DNA of 64,000 nucleotides from Acetobacter sicerae (GCF_011516765.1 NZ_JAAABN010000003.1:124001-188000), one strand, 5' to 3'; counted from the first letter of the stretch, positions 37,268 through 47,135 are shown. Notes: a model not told the origin generated them from the sequence alone. A program made the numbers and translations.

Positions 37268-38716
37268 TCAGGCGTTCAGGTAGATGGTTTTCGTATCCAC
37301 GTACGCTTCCAGCCCGTGTTGACCGTCTTCGCCACCGAGACCGCTTTCACCATAGCCATGATGGAAGCCCTGCGGCTCCTCACCGCCTTCACGATTGACG
37401 TAGACTTCACCAAAGTTCAGCTCCCGCGTCATGCGCAGGATTGTGGCGAGATCTTTCGTGAACAGGTAAGCCGAAAGTCCGTAACGGCAGTCGTTGGCCC
37501 GCTCCAGCGCCTCGTCAAAGTCGCGCACTTTCATCAGTGACAGCACGGGGCCGAACACCTCGTTTCGGGCAACGTCCATCTCATGCGTTACACCTGTCAG
37601 CAGGGTCGGCGCATAGAAACTGCCTTTGTCATAAATGCCGCCCTTCAGACGCTGACCACCGATTTCCAGCTTTGCGCCCTGCGACACGGCCTTTTCAACG
37701 ATTTCATGAACCTTTTTCAGTTCATCTTCGCTGACCTTGGGTCCCATATCCGTCTTCGGGTCCATCGGGTCCCCGACGTTCAGCGCTTTGATTTTCTCGC
37801 GTAACTTCTCGGCAAACCGGTCATAAACGGCTTCGTGCACATAGGTCCGCTCATTACTGGTGCAGACCTGCCCGGCATTGCCGAAACGGGCCATGACGGC
37901 AGCTTCGACAGCCTTGTCGAGATCAGCATCATCCATGACAATAAAGGGAGCCTTGCCGCCCAGTTCGAGGCGCACTTCCTTGAGATGCTCGGCGGCGGCC
38001 GCCATGATCTTCTTACCGGCAGGCGTTGAACCCGTCATGGTGATCAGCTTCGTGTCCGGATGCGCGACGATGGGCACACCGACTTCCGGCCCGTCGCCGG
38101 TCACGATATTGATTACACCGGCCGGGATACCTGCTTCCTCAACCAGCTTCGCCAGCGCCAGTCCGGAAAGAGGCGTCAGTTCATGGGGTTTGAGGACAAT
38201 GGTGTTGCCAGCAGCAACCGCCGGCGCAATTTTGCGCGCACAGAGCGCCAGCGGGAAGTTCCATGCGGCGATAGCTCCCACGACGCCATGTGGCACTCGG
38301 TCGATCAGGATTTTCTCGCCGGGGCGTTCTCCGGGAATGATCTCCCCCTGAAGACGACGGATATTTTCCGCAGCAAAACGCAGCAGGGAGATGGCAAAAT
38401 CCACTTCTCCCTGAGCTTCTTTCAGCGGCTTCCCCATTTCGGAGGTGATGGTTCTGGCGAGTGTCTCTTTGTCGCGCTCCACCAGATCGCGCAGTTTATA
38501 GAGAGCATCAGCACGCTTTGAAGCTGGCGTATCGCGCCATGCCGGAAAGGCTTTGCTGGCGGCCTCTACCGCAGCATTGACGTCCTGCTCCTGTCCTTTC
38601 GCAGCTTCTCCAACAACATCACCTGTTGCCGGGTTGCGGATTTCCGTCCACTTGCCGCTGGTGGGTTTTCTCCAGGAGCCATCAATAAAAAGGTCATATC
38701 GTGTCTGGGAAGGCAT
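37268..38716 (-). CDS. Aldehyde dehydrogenase, lactaldehyde/glycolaldehyde (AldA) type
   Basis: A 482-residue NAD-linked aldehyde dehydrogenase. The catalytic cysteine lies in GNAGQVCTSNER, the general-base glutamate in LELGGKAPF, and the coenzyme-binding GSTPAGKK loop is intact. The C-terminal stretch with VNREGGEEPQGFHHGY and SGLGGEDGQHGL is characteristic of E. coli AldA rather than the gabD or betB branches. The start at 38716 follows CAGGGA; a longer in-frame start at 38770 lacks a site. It converges with gcd and may oxidise aldehydes made in sugar or alcohol metabolism, but is a separate unit. Confidence 0.88.
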   Translation of the reverse strand: MPSQTRYDLFIDGSWRKPTSGKWTEIRNPATGDVVGEAAKGQEQDVNAAVEAASKAFPAWRDTPASKRADALYKLRDLVERDKETLARTITSEMGKPLKEAQGEVDFAISLLRFAAENIRRLQGEIIPGERPGEKILIDRVPHGVVGAIAAWNFPLALCARKIAPAVAAGNTIVLKPHELTPLSGLALAKLVEEAGIPAGVINIVTGDGPEVGVPIVAHPDTKLITMTGSTPAGKKIMAAAAEHLKEVRLELGGKAPFIVMDDADLDKAVEAAVMARFGNAGQVCTSNERTYVHEAVYDRFAEKLREKIKALNVGDPMDPKTDMGPKVSEDELKKVHEIVEKAVSQGAKLEIGGQRLKGGIYDKGSFYAPTLLTGVTHEMDVARNEVFGPVLSLMKVRDFDEALERANDCRYGLSAYLFTKDLATILRMTRELNFGEVYVNREGGEEPQGFHHGYGESGLGGEDGQHGLEAYVDTKTIYLNA

Positions 38717-38943
38717 ACGTAAATCCCTGCTTCTGAAATCTCGTGAAATGCGATTCTGGCTCTGGGCCATAAGGTCGGCAGCCTTGTGTCGGCGGCCGGA
38801 ACCAGCCCGTCAGGAAACGGGAAATCGCCTTGCATCCGTCATGATGACAGGCGCGCATACAGTCCCTAACTGATCAAAACCGTGATTGTTCCCTGACGGT
38901 CGTGCATGACTGCCTGAAACGGTATGCAATGCAGGGAGGCTAT

Positions 38944-39294
38944 TCAGCTTTTGAAGAATTCAGCATATTTTTCAGGCTTGAATCCGATGAGCAGCCTTGA
39001 TGCTTCCAGAACCGGGCGGCGGATCATGGAAGGATTGCTGAGCATGAGCTGAACGGCTTTTTCCTCGGTCAGATCAGTCTTGTCTGCATCAGGCAGCTTC
39101 CGGAATGTCGTGCCGGAACGATTGATCAGTTCTGCCCAGCCTGCTTCCTTGATCCAGTCGAGTAGACGGGTGCGGTCCACGCCTTCCTTCTTGTAATCAT
39201 GAAACGTGTAAGCGATGTCATGCGCATCCAGCCAGGCCATCGCCTTTTTCATTGTGTCACATGATCTGATCCCATAAATCGCAACGGTCATCAT
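38944..39294 (-). CDS. ArsC/Spx/YffB-like reductase
   Basis: A 116-residue thioredoxin-fold protein with the single cysteine motif SCDTMKKAMAWL at residues 12-23 (CxxxxK type, as in YffB/Spx) and the conserved IRRPVLE segment near residue 94. True arsenate reductases keep further basic residues and work with glutathione/glutaredoxin; YffB-like members have no known arsenate activity, so the specific role is open. The ATG at 39294 is preceded by AAGGA at a good distance. Stands alone. Confidence 0.85.
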   Translation of the reverse strand: MMTVAIYGIRSCDTMKKAMAWLDAHDIAYTFHDYKKEGVDRTRLLDWIKEAGWAELINRSGTTFRKLPDADKTDLTEEKAVQLMLSNPSMIRRPVLEASRLLIGFKPEKYAEFFKS

Positions 39295-39376
39295 TCAGAA
39301 TCCTTGAAATGAGAACATGAAATTTAAGGTCTAAAAAGAATTTGTAAATTATCTGCGGGATCAATGACGCCTTGTA

Positions 39377-40189
39377 TCAGGAGGAGCGAAGCCTCTGCCG
39401 TAATTCCTGAACTTCTGCAGTAAGATGAGAAATCAGAAAATCTTTTGTGCTGTGACGCACAAACCGTTCATAGGCAGGAGCCGCGGCCGCGTAGCCATTC
39501 CATTCTCCCCCACATAAAGGGTCCATGAGGAGGGCATCGAAGCCTGCGGGAACGGCTTCATCGTCTGATGGAGGGATATAACCGAAAAGAGCATAATCCC
39601 GCCGGTAAAATCTCATGAGAAGCGACTTCATCTTCTGCTCAACTTCTGCAGGAAGGCTTTCTGGATCAGATGTCGGCAAGGGAGGGAGAGTATCCACAGC
39701 CTTGAAAAAATCGTTACTCATGCCGCCGATCATTCCCACGGCCCTCAGGTCTTCAGGCAGGGATTCCGTGCGTACGATAAAATCGGCATATCTCTTGTTG
39801 CCGAGATGTGTGAAACGGAACTGAGGAATAAAGTGGATGTAGCGCGGATCATATGAAATCCGCACTTCATCGAGTTCTTCCAGAACCTGCAGTGCGTTTC
39901 TTTTCCTGTGCTGTTTCATGTGTTCTTTCAGAGAACTCACAAATCGCGGCCAGGGATCACGAACGACCGAAATGACCGTGTAAGAACGGATCTGATCCCA
40001 CTCTTCTGTCTGACGCAGGATATGGAGCGGCACATGAGCCTGATCGACCCATTCTCCTGTTGGGCGGAGCCATGTCCAGTCCCACCAGGGGCCTGCTGCC
40101 GCGATGGATGAAAATGCCTTCCGCAAAGCTTTCCCGCCACATTTGGGTGTGTGGAGAATCAGGGTTCTGTCATTTTCGAGCAGGATCAT
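39377..40189 (-). CDS. Sulfotransferase-family protein
   Basis: A 270-residue protein with both PAPS-binding elements: the 5'-phosphosulfate loop HTPKCGGKALRKAF near residue 13 and the 3'-phosphate site VISVVRDPWPRFVSSL around residue 73. The rest follows the Sulfotransfer_2-like fold, with a tryptophan-rich segment (GPWWDWTW). These enzymes sulfate carbohydrates or lipids. The neighbour on the same strand is a GT25 glycosyltransferase 45 bases downstream, so both may modify the same surface glycan. The sulfate acceptor is unknown, and no PAPS synthesis genes are in the window. Confidence 0.8.
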   Translation of the reverse strand: MILLENDRTLILHTPKCGGKALRKAFSSIAAAGPWWDWTWLRPTGEWVDQAHVPLHILRQTEEWDQIRSYTVISVVRDPWPRFVSSLKEHMKQHRKRNALQVLEELDEVRISYDPRYIHFIPQFRFTHLGNKRYADFIVRTESLPEDLRAVGMIGGMSNDFFKAVDTLPPLPTSDPESLPAEVEQKMKSLLMRFYRRDYALFGYIPPSDDEAVPAGFDALLMDPLCGGEWNGYAAAAPAYERFVRHSTKDFLISHLTAEVQELRQRLRSS

Positions 40190-40233
40190 GGTGCATCCTT
40201 ACAGACCGATCGACGTATTGCGGCTTCAGCGTG

Positions 40234-40959
40234 TTACGGGTTGATGATTGTCGATTTTGCGTTCTCGTTTCTGGAAATGCAGAGAGAAGGAAAACAGCAG
40301 AAAGCGTCTATCTTTTCATAGTGATGGCACATGACATGATCGAGCGATGTATTGCGCAGCGTTTCATTGGTTCTGCGATACCAGTATTCAGCGTTCTGGA
40401 GCGGCAGGCAGAGATCGAGCAGGCGACGCGCTCCTCTGGGGGAGATGGCGTAACCACAGATTCCCAGAGCCTTGAACAGTTTGAAAGGTGACGCACTGAT
40501 GGGGCGACTGCGATAACGCTCGACGCCAAGACGCATCAGCGTCTGGTTGAAGTTTGCGACGCAATAGGTGACGCCGGGCAGCAGATCGAAGACAAGATTG
40601 ACGTCGTAATTATAGCCCCAGAGAATAATATCCCACTCATTTCCAAGGGATTCTATGATTCTCCTGGATTCTTCCTGAAAATTGCAGCTCAGAATGGCGT
40701 CGTCTTCAAAGATGGTGACTGCCTGATCATTTTCCACCACAGCATTCCACAGAAGGATGTGGGAAAGCGCCGAGCCAACAGCGCCCCGACTGTAGTCAAG
40801 GTCAGGCGCGATGAGACCCGCCGACTGTAATTCCTGCGTGTCGAGTGTCTGACCATCGATCGCACTGAAACGCCCGATGTCTGCAATAGCACCGTTCATC
40901 TGACAGAAACTGTCATAACGTTCCACGTCGCAGTCGCGATTGATCACCAGAAGTTTCAT
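40234..40959 (-). CDS. Glycosyltransferase family 25 (LPS glycan) protein
   Basis: A 241-residue GT25-type protein starting MKLLVINRD, with the conserved core: SALSHILLWNAVVE and the acidic FEDDAIL that holds the metal and sugar nucleotide (near residue 85), plus the GICGYAISPRGARRLLD strand-helix. The family adds sugars, usually galactose, to LPS cores or glycans. Start at 40959 is preferred over an in-frame ATG 19 codons upstream, which has no family resemblance. It follows the sulfotransferase on the same strand and may be co-transcribed. Confidence 0.85.
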   Translation of the reverse strand: MKLLVINRDCDVERYDSFCQMNGAIADIGRFSAIDGQTLDTQELQSAGLIAPDLDYSRGAVGSALSHILLWNAVVENDQAVTIFEDDAILSCNFQEESRRIIESLGNEWDIILWGYNYDVNLVFDLLPGVTYCVANFNQTLMRLGVERYRSRPISASPFKLFKALGICGYAISPRGARRLLDLCLPLQNAEYWYRRTNETLRNTSLDHVMCHHYEKIDAFCCFPSLCISRNENAKSTIINP

Positions 40960-41344
40960 ATGCACAGGCCCCCGATTTTTTTCGAGGTCGATCCTATTTC
41001 CGGATATTAAAGGCACTTCTAAAGATCAGACGAACATTACACTTCGTTTCAAAACATTATAAATCGATGGTTTCCTGTTGCTGGCCTGAGTTCTCTCAAG
41101 AAGGGGAGAGCACGGGCAGCAGACCTGCCAAAAGCCGGACTATCGTTTCAGGTGGTTATGCTCAGCGTTCAGAAAGAGGACGCAGGCTTTCATCTGATTT
41201 ATTTAACAGCCGAGACCAGAGCGGCTGTGTCCCTTTGTGGGATTTGGGTAAAGCTCTCAGAAATCACCACACAGGCATCTGTAAACGCCAATAAAAAAGG
41301 AGAGCATAAAGCTCTCCTTCCTGCTTTACCGAAGCTCTGAAAAA
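40960..41344. other. Gene-free region between GT25 and DUF3597 genes
   Basis: About 385 bases without a supportable gene. It contains the end of a family-B-like hairpin (GTGTCCCTTTGTGGGATTTGG at about 41227) and the terminator at 41293. Promoter for the GT25 and sulfotransferase genes is expected near 40960-41060. Confidence 0.5.
41293..41320 (-). terminator. Rho-independent terminator for DUF3597 gene
   Basis: On the minus strand AAGGAGAGC-tttat-GCTCTCCTT is followed by a T-run. It lies 25 bases after the stop of the 41345 gene. Confidence 0.88.
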
Positions 41345-41737
41345 TCAGAGACCGGCAGGCATCTTGCCACCGTTTTCCGCCAGCTTCTGACGGACTTCCT
41401 TGATCAGCCACACATTCATGGTGGCTGAGTCATTCTGGTCGCCCGTGTATTTCAGCTCAGTCGCCAGCTGCTTGCGTGCTTCAAGCGAGCTGTCCAGACC
41501 GAGCAGCTTGAGGAGATCAACGATCGACTCTTTCCAGTTCAGCTGCTGGCCGGACTTCGCCGCCAGAGCGGTCAGAACGGCGTCGACATCGACAGGTGCA
41601 GCAGGAGCCGCTGCCGCCGGAGCGCCTGCACTACCAGCAGCCGGCGTTGCGGCCGGGGCCGTCGATCCGGCTGCGGCAGGCGTTGCGGCCTCAGCATGGC
41701 CGAAAATGGCGGAGACGATCTTACCGAAAATGCTCAT
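41345..41737 (-). CDS. DUF3597 protein with alanine-rich linker
   Basis: A 130-residue cytoplasmic protein. Residues 1-15 (MSIFGKIVSAIFGHA) form a short amphipathic helix, residues 16-50 are a linker of Ala, Pro and Gly, and residues 50-130 are a compact helical domain (VLTALAAKSGQQLNWKESIVDLLKLLGLDSSL and the WLIKEVRQKLAENGG end) typical of DUF3597. The function is unknown in the family. The gene follows ahcY on the same strand by 79 bases and ends at a terminator. Confidence 0.88.
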   Translation of the reverse strand: MSIFGKIVSAIFGHAEAATPAAAGSTAPAATPAAGSAGAPAAAAPAAPVDVDAVLTALAAKSGQQLNWKESIVDLLKLLGLDSSLEARKQLATELKYTGDQNDSATMNVWLIKEVRQKLAENGGKMPAGL

Positions 41738-41816
41738 GAGAGAACTCCCTCTCTGGGTTCAGAAATCGCACACATGTGCGGTGCTCCCCGCTCTGAGACG
41801 GGAAGCACACGGCCAA

Positions 41817-43118
41817 TCAGTAACGGTATTCTTCGTGCTTGAAGGGACCGTTGACCGGCACACCGATATAATCGGCCTGCTCCTGGCTTAGTTTCGAAAG
41901 ATGCGCGCCAACTTTGGCCAAATGAAGGGCGGCGACCTTTTCGTCGAGCTTCTTGGGCAGCGTGTAGACCTTCGCCTCATACTGACCCGGCTTCGCCGTC
42001 CACAGTTCGATCTGGGCGAGCGTCTGGTTGGTGAAGGAAGCTGACATCACGAAGGACGGATGACCCGTGGCGTTGCCAAGGTTCACCAGACGGCCTTCGG
42101 ACAGCAGGATCAGGCTCTTGCCGCTGGAGAGGATAACCTCGTCCACCTGCGGCTTGATGTTGTCCCACTTGAAGTTGCGCAGCGCACCGACCTGAATCTC
42201 GGAATCGAAGTGACCGATGTTGCAGACGATGGCGCGGTGCTTCATCTCGCGCATGTGCTCGAGACGGATCACACCCTCGTTGCCCGTCGCCGTCACGAAG
42301 ATGTCGCCACGCGGCGCGGCGTCTTCCATCGTCACGACCTCGTAGCCTTCCATCGCCGCCTGCAGAGCGCAGATCGGGTCGATTTCGGTCACGAGCACGC
42401 GGCAGCCGGCGTTGCGCAGGGAAGCGGCAGAGCCCTTGCCCACGTCGCCATAACCGGCGACGACGGCGACCTTGCCGGCCATCATCACGTCGGTGCCACG
42501 ACGGATCGCGTCAACGAGGCTCTCACGGCAGCCATACAGGTTGTCGAACTTGGACTTGGTCACGCTGTCATTGACGTTGATCGCCGGAACCTTGAGCGTG
42601 CCTTCCTTCTGCATCTTCCACAGACGGTGAACGCCTGTGGTCGTCTCTTCGGACAGGCCGCGCACGTCGTTCAGCAGTTCCGGGAACTTGTCGTGCATCA
42701 TGACGGTGAGATCGCCGCCGTCATCAAGGATCATGTTCGGCGTCCAGCCGTCCGGTCCCTTGATGGTCTGCTCGATGCACCAGTCGAACTCTTCGTCGTT
42801 CAGGCCTTTCCAGGCGAAAACGGGGATGTTCGCAGCGGCGATGGCGGCGGCGGCGTGATCCTGCGTCGAGAAGATGTTGCAGGACGACCAGCGGACAGTC
42901 GCACCGAGAGCGACCAGCGTCTCGATCAGCACGGCGGTCTGGATCGTCATGTGCAGGCAGCCGGCGATACGGGCGCCCTTGAGCGGCTGGCTTGCGCCAT
43001 ACTCTTCACGCAGCGCCATCAGGCCGGGCATTTCGTCCTCGGCCAGGGAGATTTCCTTGCGGCCCCACTCTGCGAGGGAAATGTCCTTGACCTTGTAGTC
43101 TGTGAATTCTGCGCTCAT
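41817..43118 (-). CDS. ahcY: Adenosylhomocysteinase (SAH hydrolase)
   Basis: A 433-residue NAD-bound enzyme that splits S-adenosylhomocysteine into homocysteine and adenosine. Markers are [34 protein letters not shown], the NAD loop [16 protein letters not shown] near residue 225, and the conserved C-terminal KHEEYRY. Length is normal for the bacterial enzyme (the bacterial insertion around residues 150-190 is present). Start at 43118 fits the usual [16 protein letters not shown]. Divergently transcribed from the small gene at 43193, sharing a 75-base promoter space. No SAH riboswitch was recognised. Confidence 0.97.
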   Translation of the reverse strand: MSAEFTDYKVKDISLAEWGRKEISLAEDEMPGLMALREEYGASQPLKGARIAGCLHMTIQTAVLIETLVALGATVRWSSCNIFSTQDHAAAAIAAANIPVFAWKGLNDEEFDWCIEQTIKGPDGWTPNMILDDGGDLTVMMHDKFPELLNDVRGLSEETTTGVHRLWKMQKEGTLKVPAINVNDSVTKSKFDNLYGCRESLVDAIRRGTDVMMAGKVAVVAGYGDVGKGSAASLRNAGCRVLVTEIDPICALQAAMEGYEVVTMEDAAPRGDIFVTATGNEGVIRLEHMREMKHRAIVCNIGHFDSEIQVGALRNFKWDNIKPQVDEVILSSGKSLILLSEGRLVNLGNATGHPSFVMSASFTNQTLAQIELWTAKPGQYEAKVYTLPKKLDEKVAALHLAKVGAHLSKLSQEQADYIGVPVNGPFKHEEYRY

Positions 43119-43192
43119 GTGACGTCCTGTTCAAAGGGAAAGCTGGCTTCCTATACAGGCTGAATGGCCGTCATGCCACCCGAAGTGAACGC

Positions 43193-43471
43193 ATGGGCCT
43201 CATTGCAGACCGATTGGCTGTTGCGCAATGCGGTCGGATTACGGACATTCGCTTCATGTGGAATGAACCCTATCTTGAAACATGCTGCCGGTCAGCGCTG
43301 CATCGCCTCAGTCTCTCCGGCAGGCATGGACGGCCGCACGGGCTGAAAGATGAGCCCTGTCTTGAGCGGCTGACGCGCAAGGGGCTGGCCTGTGTCGGGG
43401 AGGACAGCCGTTTTCACATCACGCAGGATGGTGAGGTGCGCCATCGCTCCGAGGTTCTGAAGCAGAAATGA
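43193..43471 (+). CDS. Hypothetical protein of Acetobacteraceae type
   Basis: A 92-residue basic protein with three cysteines, no recognised family. It overlaps the next gene by 4 bases (ATGA), and codon use is like the neighbours, with mostly G or C at third positions. The C-terminal ITQDGEVRHRSEVLKQK end has the feel of a winged-helix wing or a conserved short domain seen beside LexA-like regulators, but that link is memory-based and weak. It could act with the regulator that follows. Confidence 0.6.
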   Translation: MGLIADRLAVAQCGRITDIRFMWNEPYLETCCRSALHRLSLSGRHGRPHGLKDEPCLERLTRKGLACVGEDSRFHITQDGEVRHRSEVLKQK

Positions 43472-44121
43472 GAGGGGACCGGTCAGAGCAGGTATGGAAC
43501 GCCATTGATCGGCTTGCTTTTGAGAAAGGCCTCACGCCTTCCGGGCTGGCGCGTGCCGCCGGGCTTGATCCCACGGCGCTCAATCCGTCGAAACGGTACA
43601 CGACTGATGGGCGGGTTCGCCTGCCCCGGATGGAAACCATGCTGGAGTTACTGCGGACAGCCGACATGCCGTGGCGTGACTTCGCCAGCTATCTGGATGG
43701 GGATGTGAAGCACGGGCAGGACGATCTGGAACGCAGACCGACTGCCGGACGCATAAGGGTTGCCGAATTTTCCCGGCTTGGGTCGGCCGAGCTGTTTGAT
43801 CGTGCCCATCTGCCCGTCCCGCATCTCTGGGCGGAGGTCAGCTCTCCGTTTGCAGACGCCGGACCGCATGACTACGCCATCCGGCTTGATAGCGCAGTCT
43901 ATGAGCCATCTTTCAGGCAGGGCAGTCTGCTGCTGGTCACTCCGGCGAGCGTGATTCACGCAGGTGATCGAGTGATTTTCTGTGCGCCCTCTCCCACCAT
44001 AGCCATTGCGGATCAGGTTACGGAGAGCGGATGGAGGGTGACCACATTCAGCGGAGACGACCTCACCATTCCGACGGCTTCAGCTTCTCCGGTTCACAGG
44101 GTGACGGCAGCCACTTTGTGA
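43468..44121 (+). CDS. HTH regulator with LexA/S24-like C-terminal domain
   Basis: A 217-residue protein. An N-terminal helix-turn-helix (residues about 5-60: AIDRLAFEKGLTPSGLARAAGLDPTALN) is joined to a C-terminal domain resembling the S24 peptidase fold (from about residue 125). In active LexA/CI proteins the nucleophile serine lies in a G-D-S-M-E-P motif; here the same place reads LDSAVYEPSFRQGS, with no serine directly before the E-P, so self-cleavage seems unlikely. The overlap with the small gene upstream suggests a two-gene operon. Targets are unknown. Confidence 0.75.
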   Translation: MRGDRSEQVWNAIDRLAFEKGLTPSGLARAAGLDPTALNPSKRYTTDGRVRLPRMETMLELLRTADMPWRDFASYLDGDVKHGQDDLERRPTAGRIRVAEFSRLGSAELFDRAHLPVPHLWAEVSSPFADAGPHDYAIRLDSAVYEPSFRQGSLLLVTPASVIHAGDRVIFCAPSPTIAIADQVTESGWRVTTFSGDDLTIPTASASPVHRVTAATL

Positions 44122-44178
44122 AAGATGTTTTGGCGGAGCGACCCGGCTTCCTCGATCATGACCTGTTAAAGCAGACAG

Positions 44179-44223
44179 GGGGCTGGGCTCTTCCCTATAC
44201 CTGAAGAGTCCCCAGCCCTTTAT
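44179..44223 (+). terminator. Rho-independent terminator after the S24-like regulator
   Basis: GGGCTGGGCTCTT pairs with AAGAGTCCCCAGCCC (one mismatch) and is followed by TTTATT. It is about 58 bases after the regulator stop. Confidence 0.85.
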
Positions 44224-44228
44224 TCCAA

Positions 44229-44267
44229 CAGGTCGGGATCAAAGGGACTGCGTCCCTTTGTGGGGTT
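44229..44267. repeat. Dispersed hairpin repeat, family B, copy 2
   Basis: GGTCGGGATCAAAGGGAC matches 25051-25068 exactly. It folds as AAAGGGAC-tgc-GTCCCTTT (44241-44259), followed by GTGGGGTTTGA. It lies just after the aroA stop on the other strand. Confidence 0.8.
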
Positions 44268-44282
44268 TGAGATCAGCTGATG

Positions 44283-45542
44283 TCACTCATTGATCAGAGA
44301 AACACCAAGGCTGTTCAGCACATCCCAGTATCCGGGATAGGTCTTGCCGACGCAGGCAGGATCCAGAATGGTGATGCCGTCGATTTTCAGACCTGCCAGT
44401 GCGAACGCCATGGCGATACGGTGATCGGAATAGGTTTCGATCCTCGCTGGAAGTAACTGTCCTGCCAGAGCGGGATCACTGTTCACAATCAGGTCGTCTC
44501 CTTCCTCCCGCGCCAGACCGGCTTTGATCCGGTTGAGCTCAGTGGAAAGCGCGGAGATGCGATCGCATTCCTTGACCCGCAGATTGCGGATGCCGACAAA
44601 GCGCACGGGTGTGGCGTTGAAGGCTGCCAGTACGGCCAGAGTGGGGACGGCGTCCTGCATCTGTGAACCATCGATTTCCGCAGGCATATGCGGAAAAAGC
44701 GAGATCATGCTGAAGGCTTTCGCATCCGGCTGGGAGAAGGATTCCGGAGCGAGACCCACATCAATCTTCCCACCGGTCAGGGCGGCGGCGGCCCAGAGAT
44801 AGGTGGCGGCGGAGGCGTCCGGTTCAATCCGGAAGTCAGTCGCCTTGTAGGGCGACGGTGTGACCTGCCAGCTCATCTCTCCCTGCGGCTCAACCTTGCC
44901 GCCGAAAGCTTTCATGGCAGCGACAGTGAGATCGACATAGCCCCGCGCGTCGAGGCTGCTTCCTTCCAGCACCACGTCCGTGGGAGCGTCGGCCCGCCCG
45001 GCGGCCATCAGAATGGCCGAGATATACTGGCTGGAAAGACCGGCATCGATTGTGACCCGTCCACCGGAAAGGCGCCCCGTGCCATTCACTGTGACCGGTG
45101 GGCAACCCGTCGGGGCTGAAATGGTGACGCCCAGAGAGGACAGGGCCGAGATCAGCGGCGCAATCGGGCGCTTCTGCATGTGGGCGTTGCCGTCCAGAAC
45201 GACCGTGCCATTCACATATGGCGCTGCGGCGGTCAGAAAACGGACAGCGGTTCCGGCGTTGCCTAGAAACAGGGGCTCGGGAGGCGCTGTGAATGTGCCG
45301 CTTCCCTTCACGACAAAGCTGGTGTCCGTCGGCTCTTCAATACCGACACCCATCAGGCGTAGCGCTGCGGCCATGTAGAGCGTGTCGTCGCTTTTGAGAG
45401 CGCCGGTCAGATGGCTTTCTCCATCAGCCAGAGCCGCAAGCAGCAGGGCACGGTTGGTGATGGATTTCGATCCCGGCAGCTCGATGTGGCCGTTCAGCGG
45501 ACCTGCTGGTGGGACGATGCGGAGTGCGGATGCGGCGACCAT
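44283..45542 (-). CDS. aroA: 3-phosphoshikimate 1-carboxyvinyltransferase (EPSP synthase)
   Basis: A 419-residue enzyme that joins phosphoenolpyruvate to shikimate-3-phosphate in aromatic amino acid synthesis. The N-terminal LPGSKSITNRALLLAALADG with its catalytic lysine, the GNAGTAVRFL substrate loop, the DASAATYLWAAAALTGG block and VKECDRISAL near the C-terminal domain are all seen. The loop after GNAGTA has the sensitive-class (class I) look, but this was not examined in detail. Start at 45542 follows CAGAGGTCTC. It runs in the same direction as recA but is separated by a terminator. Confidence 0.97.
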   Translation of the reverse strand: MVAASALRIVPPAGPLNGHIELPGSKSITNRALLLAALADGESHLTGALKSDDTLYMAAALRLMGVGIEEPTDTSFVVKGSGTFTAPPEPLFLGNAGTAVRFLTAAAPYVNGTVVLDGNAHMQKRPIAPLISALSSLGVTISAPTGCPPVTVNGTGRLSGGRVTIDAGLSSQYISAILMAAGRADAPTDVVLEGSSLDARGYVDLTVAAMKAFGGKVEPQGEMSWQVTPSPYKATDFRIEPDASAATYLWAAAALTGGKIDVGLAPESFSQPDAKAFSMISLFPHMPAEIDGSQMQDAVPTLAVLAAFNATPVRFVGIRNLRVKECDRISALSTELNRIKAGLAREEGDDLIVNSDPALAGQLLPARIETYSDHRIAMAFALAGLKIDGITILDPACVGKTYPGYWDVLNSLGVSLINE

Positions 45543-45786
45543 GAGACCTCTGCCTTGTAGCTGACAGGGGTATTTAACACACAAGGATCGTTCTGTCTGA
45601 TGGGGCCGTAAAGTGCGTGCAGCAGAAGGGGGCGCGGTCAGAGCGCGTTTTGATTCAGCAGCGATTTAATATTGTTTTTTAGAGATTTTATCAAGAAAAA
45701 TTCAGATGCTTAAATCGTAATGGAAGTGTCGTTCTGAAAAGAATGCGACAGAATAAATATTCTACACGAAAAAGGTTTTTATCGTT

Positions 45787-45814
45787 CTGTACTGATCAAA
45801 CTGTACTGATCAAA
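45787..45814. repeat. Tandem 14-base direct repeat downstream of recA
   Basis: CTGTACTGATCAAA occurs twice, head to tail (45787-45800 and 45801-45814), in a non-coding AT-rich stretch of about 290 bases (45585-45876) that otherwise holds only the recA terminator and the aroA promoter region. Confidence 0.85.
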
Positions 45815-45821
45815 TGAAAAA

Positions 45822-45861
45822 AGACGGTTCCGGTGTCAGGGATATTCCTGACACCGGAGGA
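45822..45861 (-). terminator. Rho-independent terminator after recA
   Basis: On the minus strand TCCGGTGTCAGGA pairs with CCTGACACCGGA, followed by GTCTTTTTTC. The stem starts 16 bases after the recA stop. Confidence 0.9.
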
Positions 45862-45876
45862 AAACATCTTGCAAAC

Positions 45877-46902
<1,026 letters not shown>

Positions 46903-47048
46903 GTCCATTCCTCGAAACCCGTTTCCACCGGTTGTTCCTCCCATGAGGGCGAACAATGATGGTTCGTCAGGTGTAAAAACCGCACTGATTGACGAGTCTG
47001 TCACAAGCCTGACCCTTCCCGCAATGTGCGGCATGGGGAATTATCCCT

Positions 47049-47063
47049 GTTCCGCATATGTTC
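47049..47063. promoter_or_regulatory. LexA/SOS box candidate, near recA
   Basis: GTTCCGCATATGTTC is an exact GTTC-N7-GTTC, the LexA box of alphaproteobacteria, placed 147 bases upstream of the recA start. The repeat is in plus-strand orientation. Confidence 0.6.
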
Positions 47064-47135
47064 CGTAATCTGTTCTTATCAAGACGCCTCTGCGAGAAAA
47101 TCGCAGCGATCCGGCAAAAAACGTCTTGTTAAGGA

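Noticed and set aside
42060..43163. 367-codon open frame antisense to ahcY
   Set aside because: Shadow of a strongly conserved gene; histidine- and aspartate-rich product with no resemblance to a family.
43119..43192. SAH riboswitch before ahcY
   Set aside because: The 74-base space lacks the conserved SAH aptamer core; nothing like it can be read on either strand.
46903..47034. Longer RecA with 43-44 extra N-terminal residues
   Set aside because: The extension shows no conservation with RecA, while ATG 46902 has a good ribosome site and the standard start.
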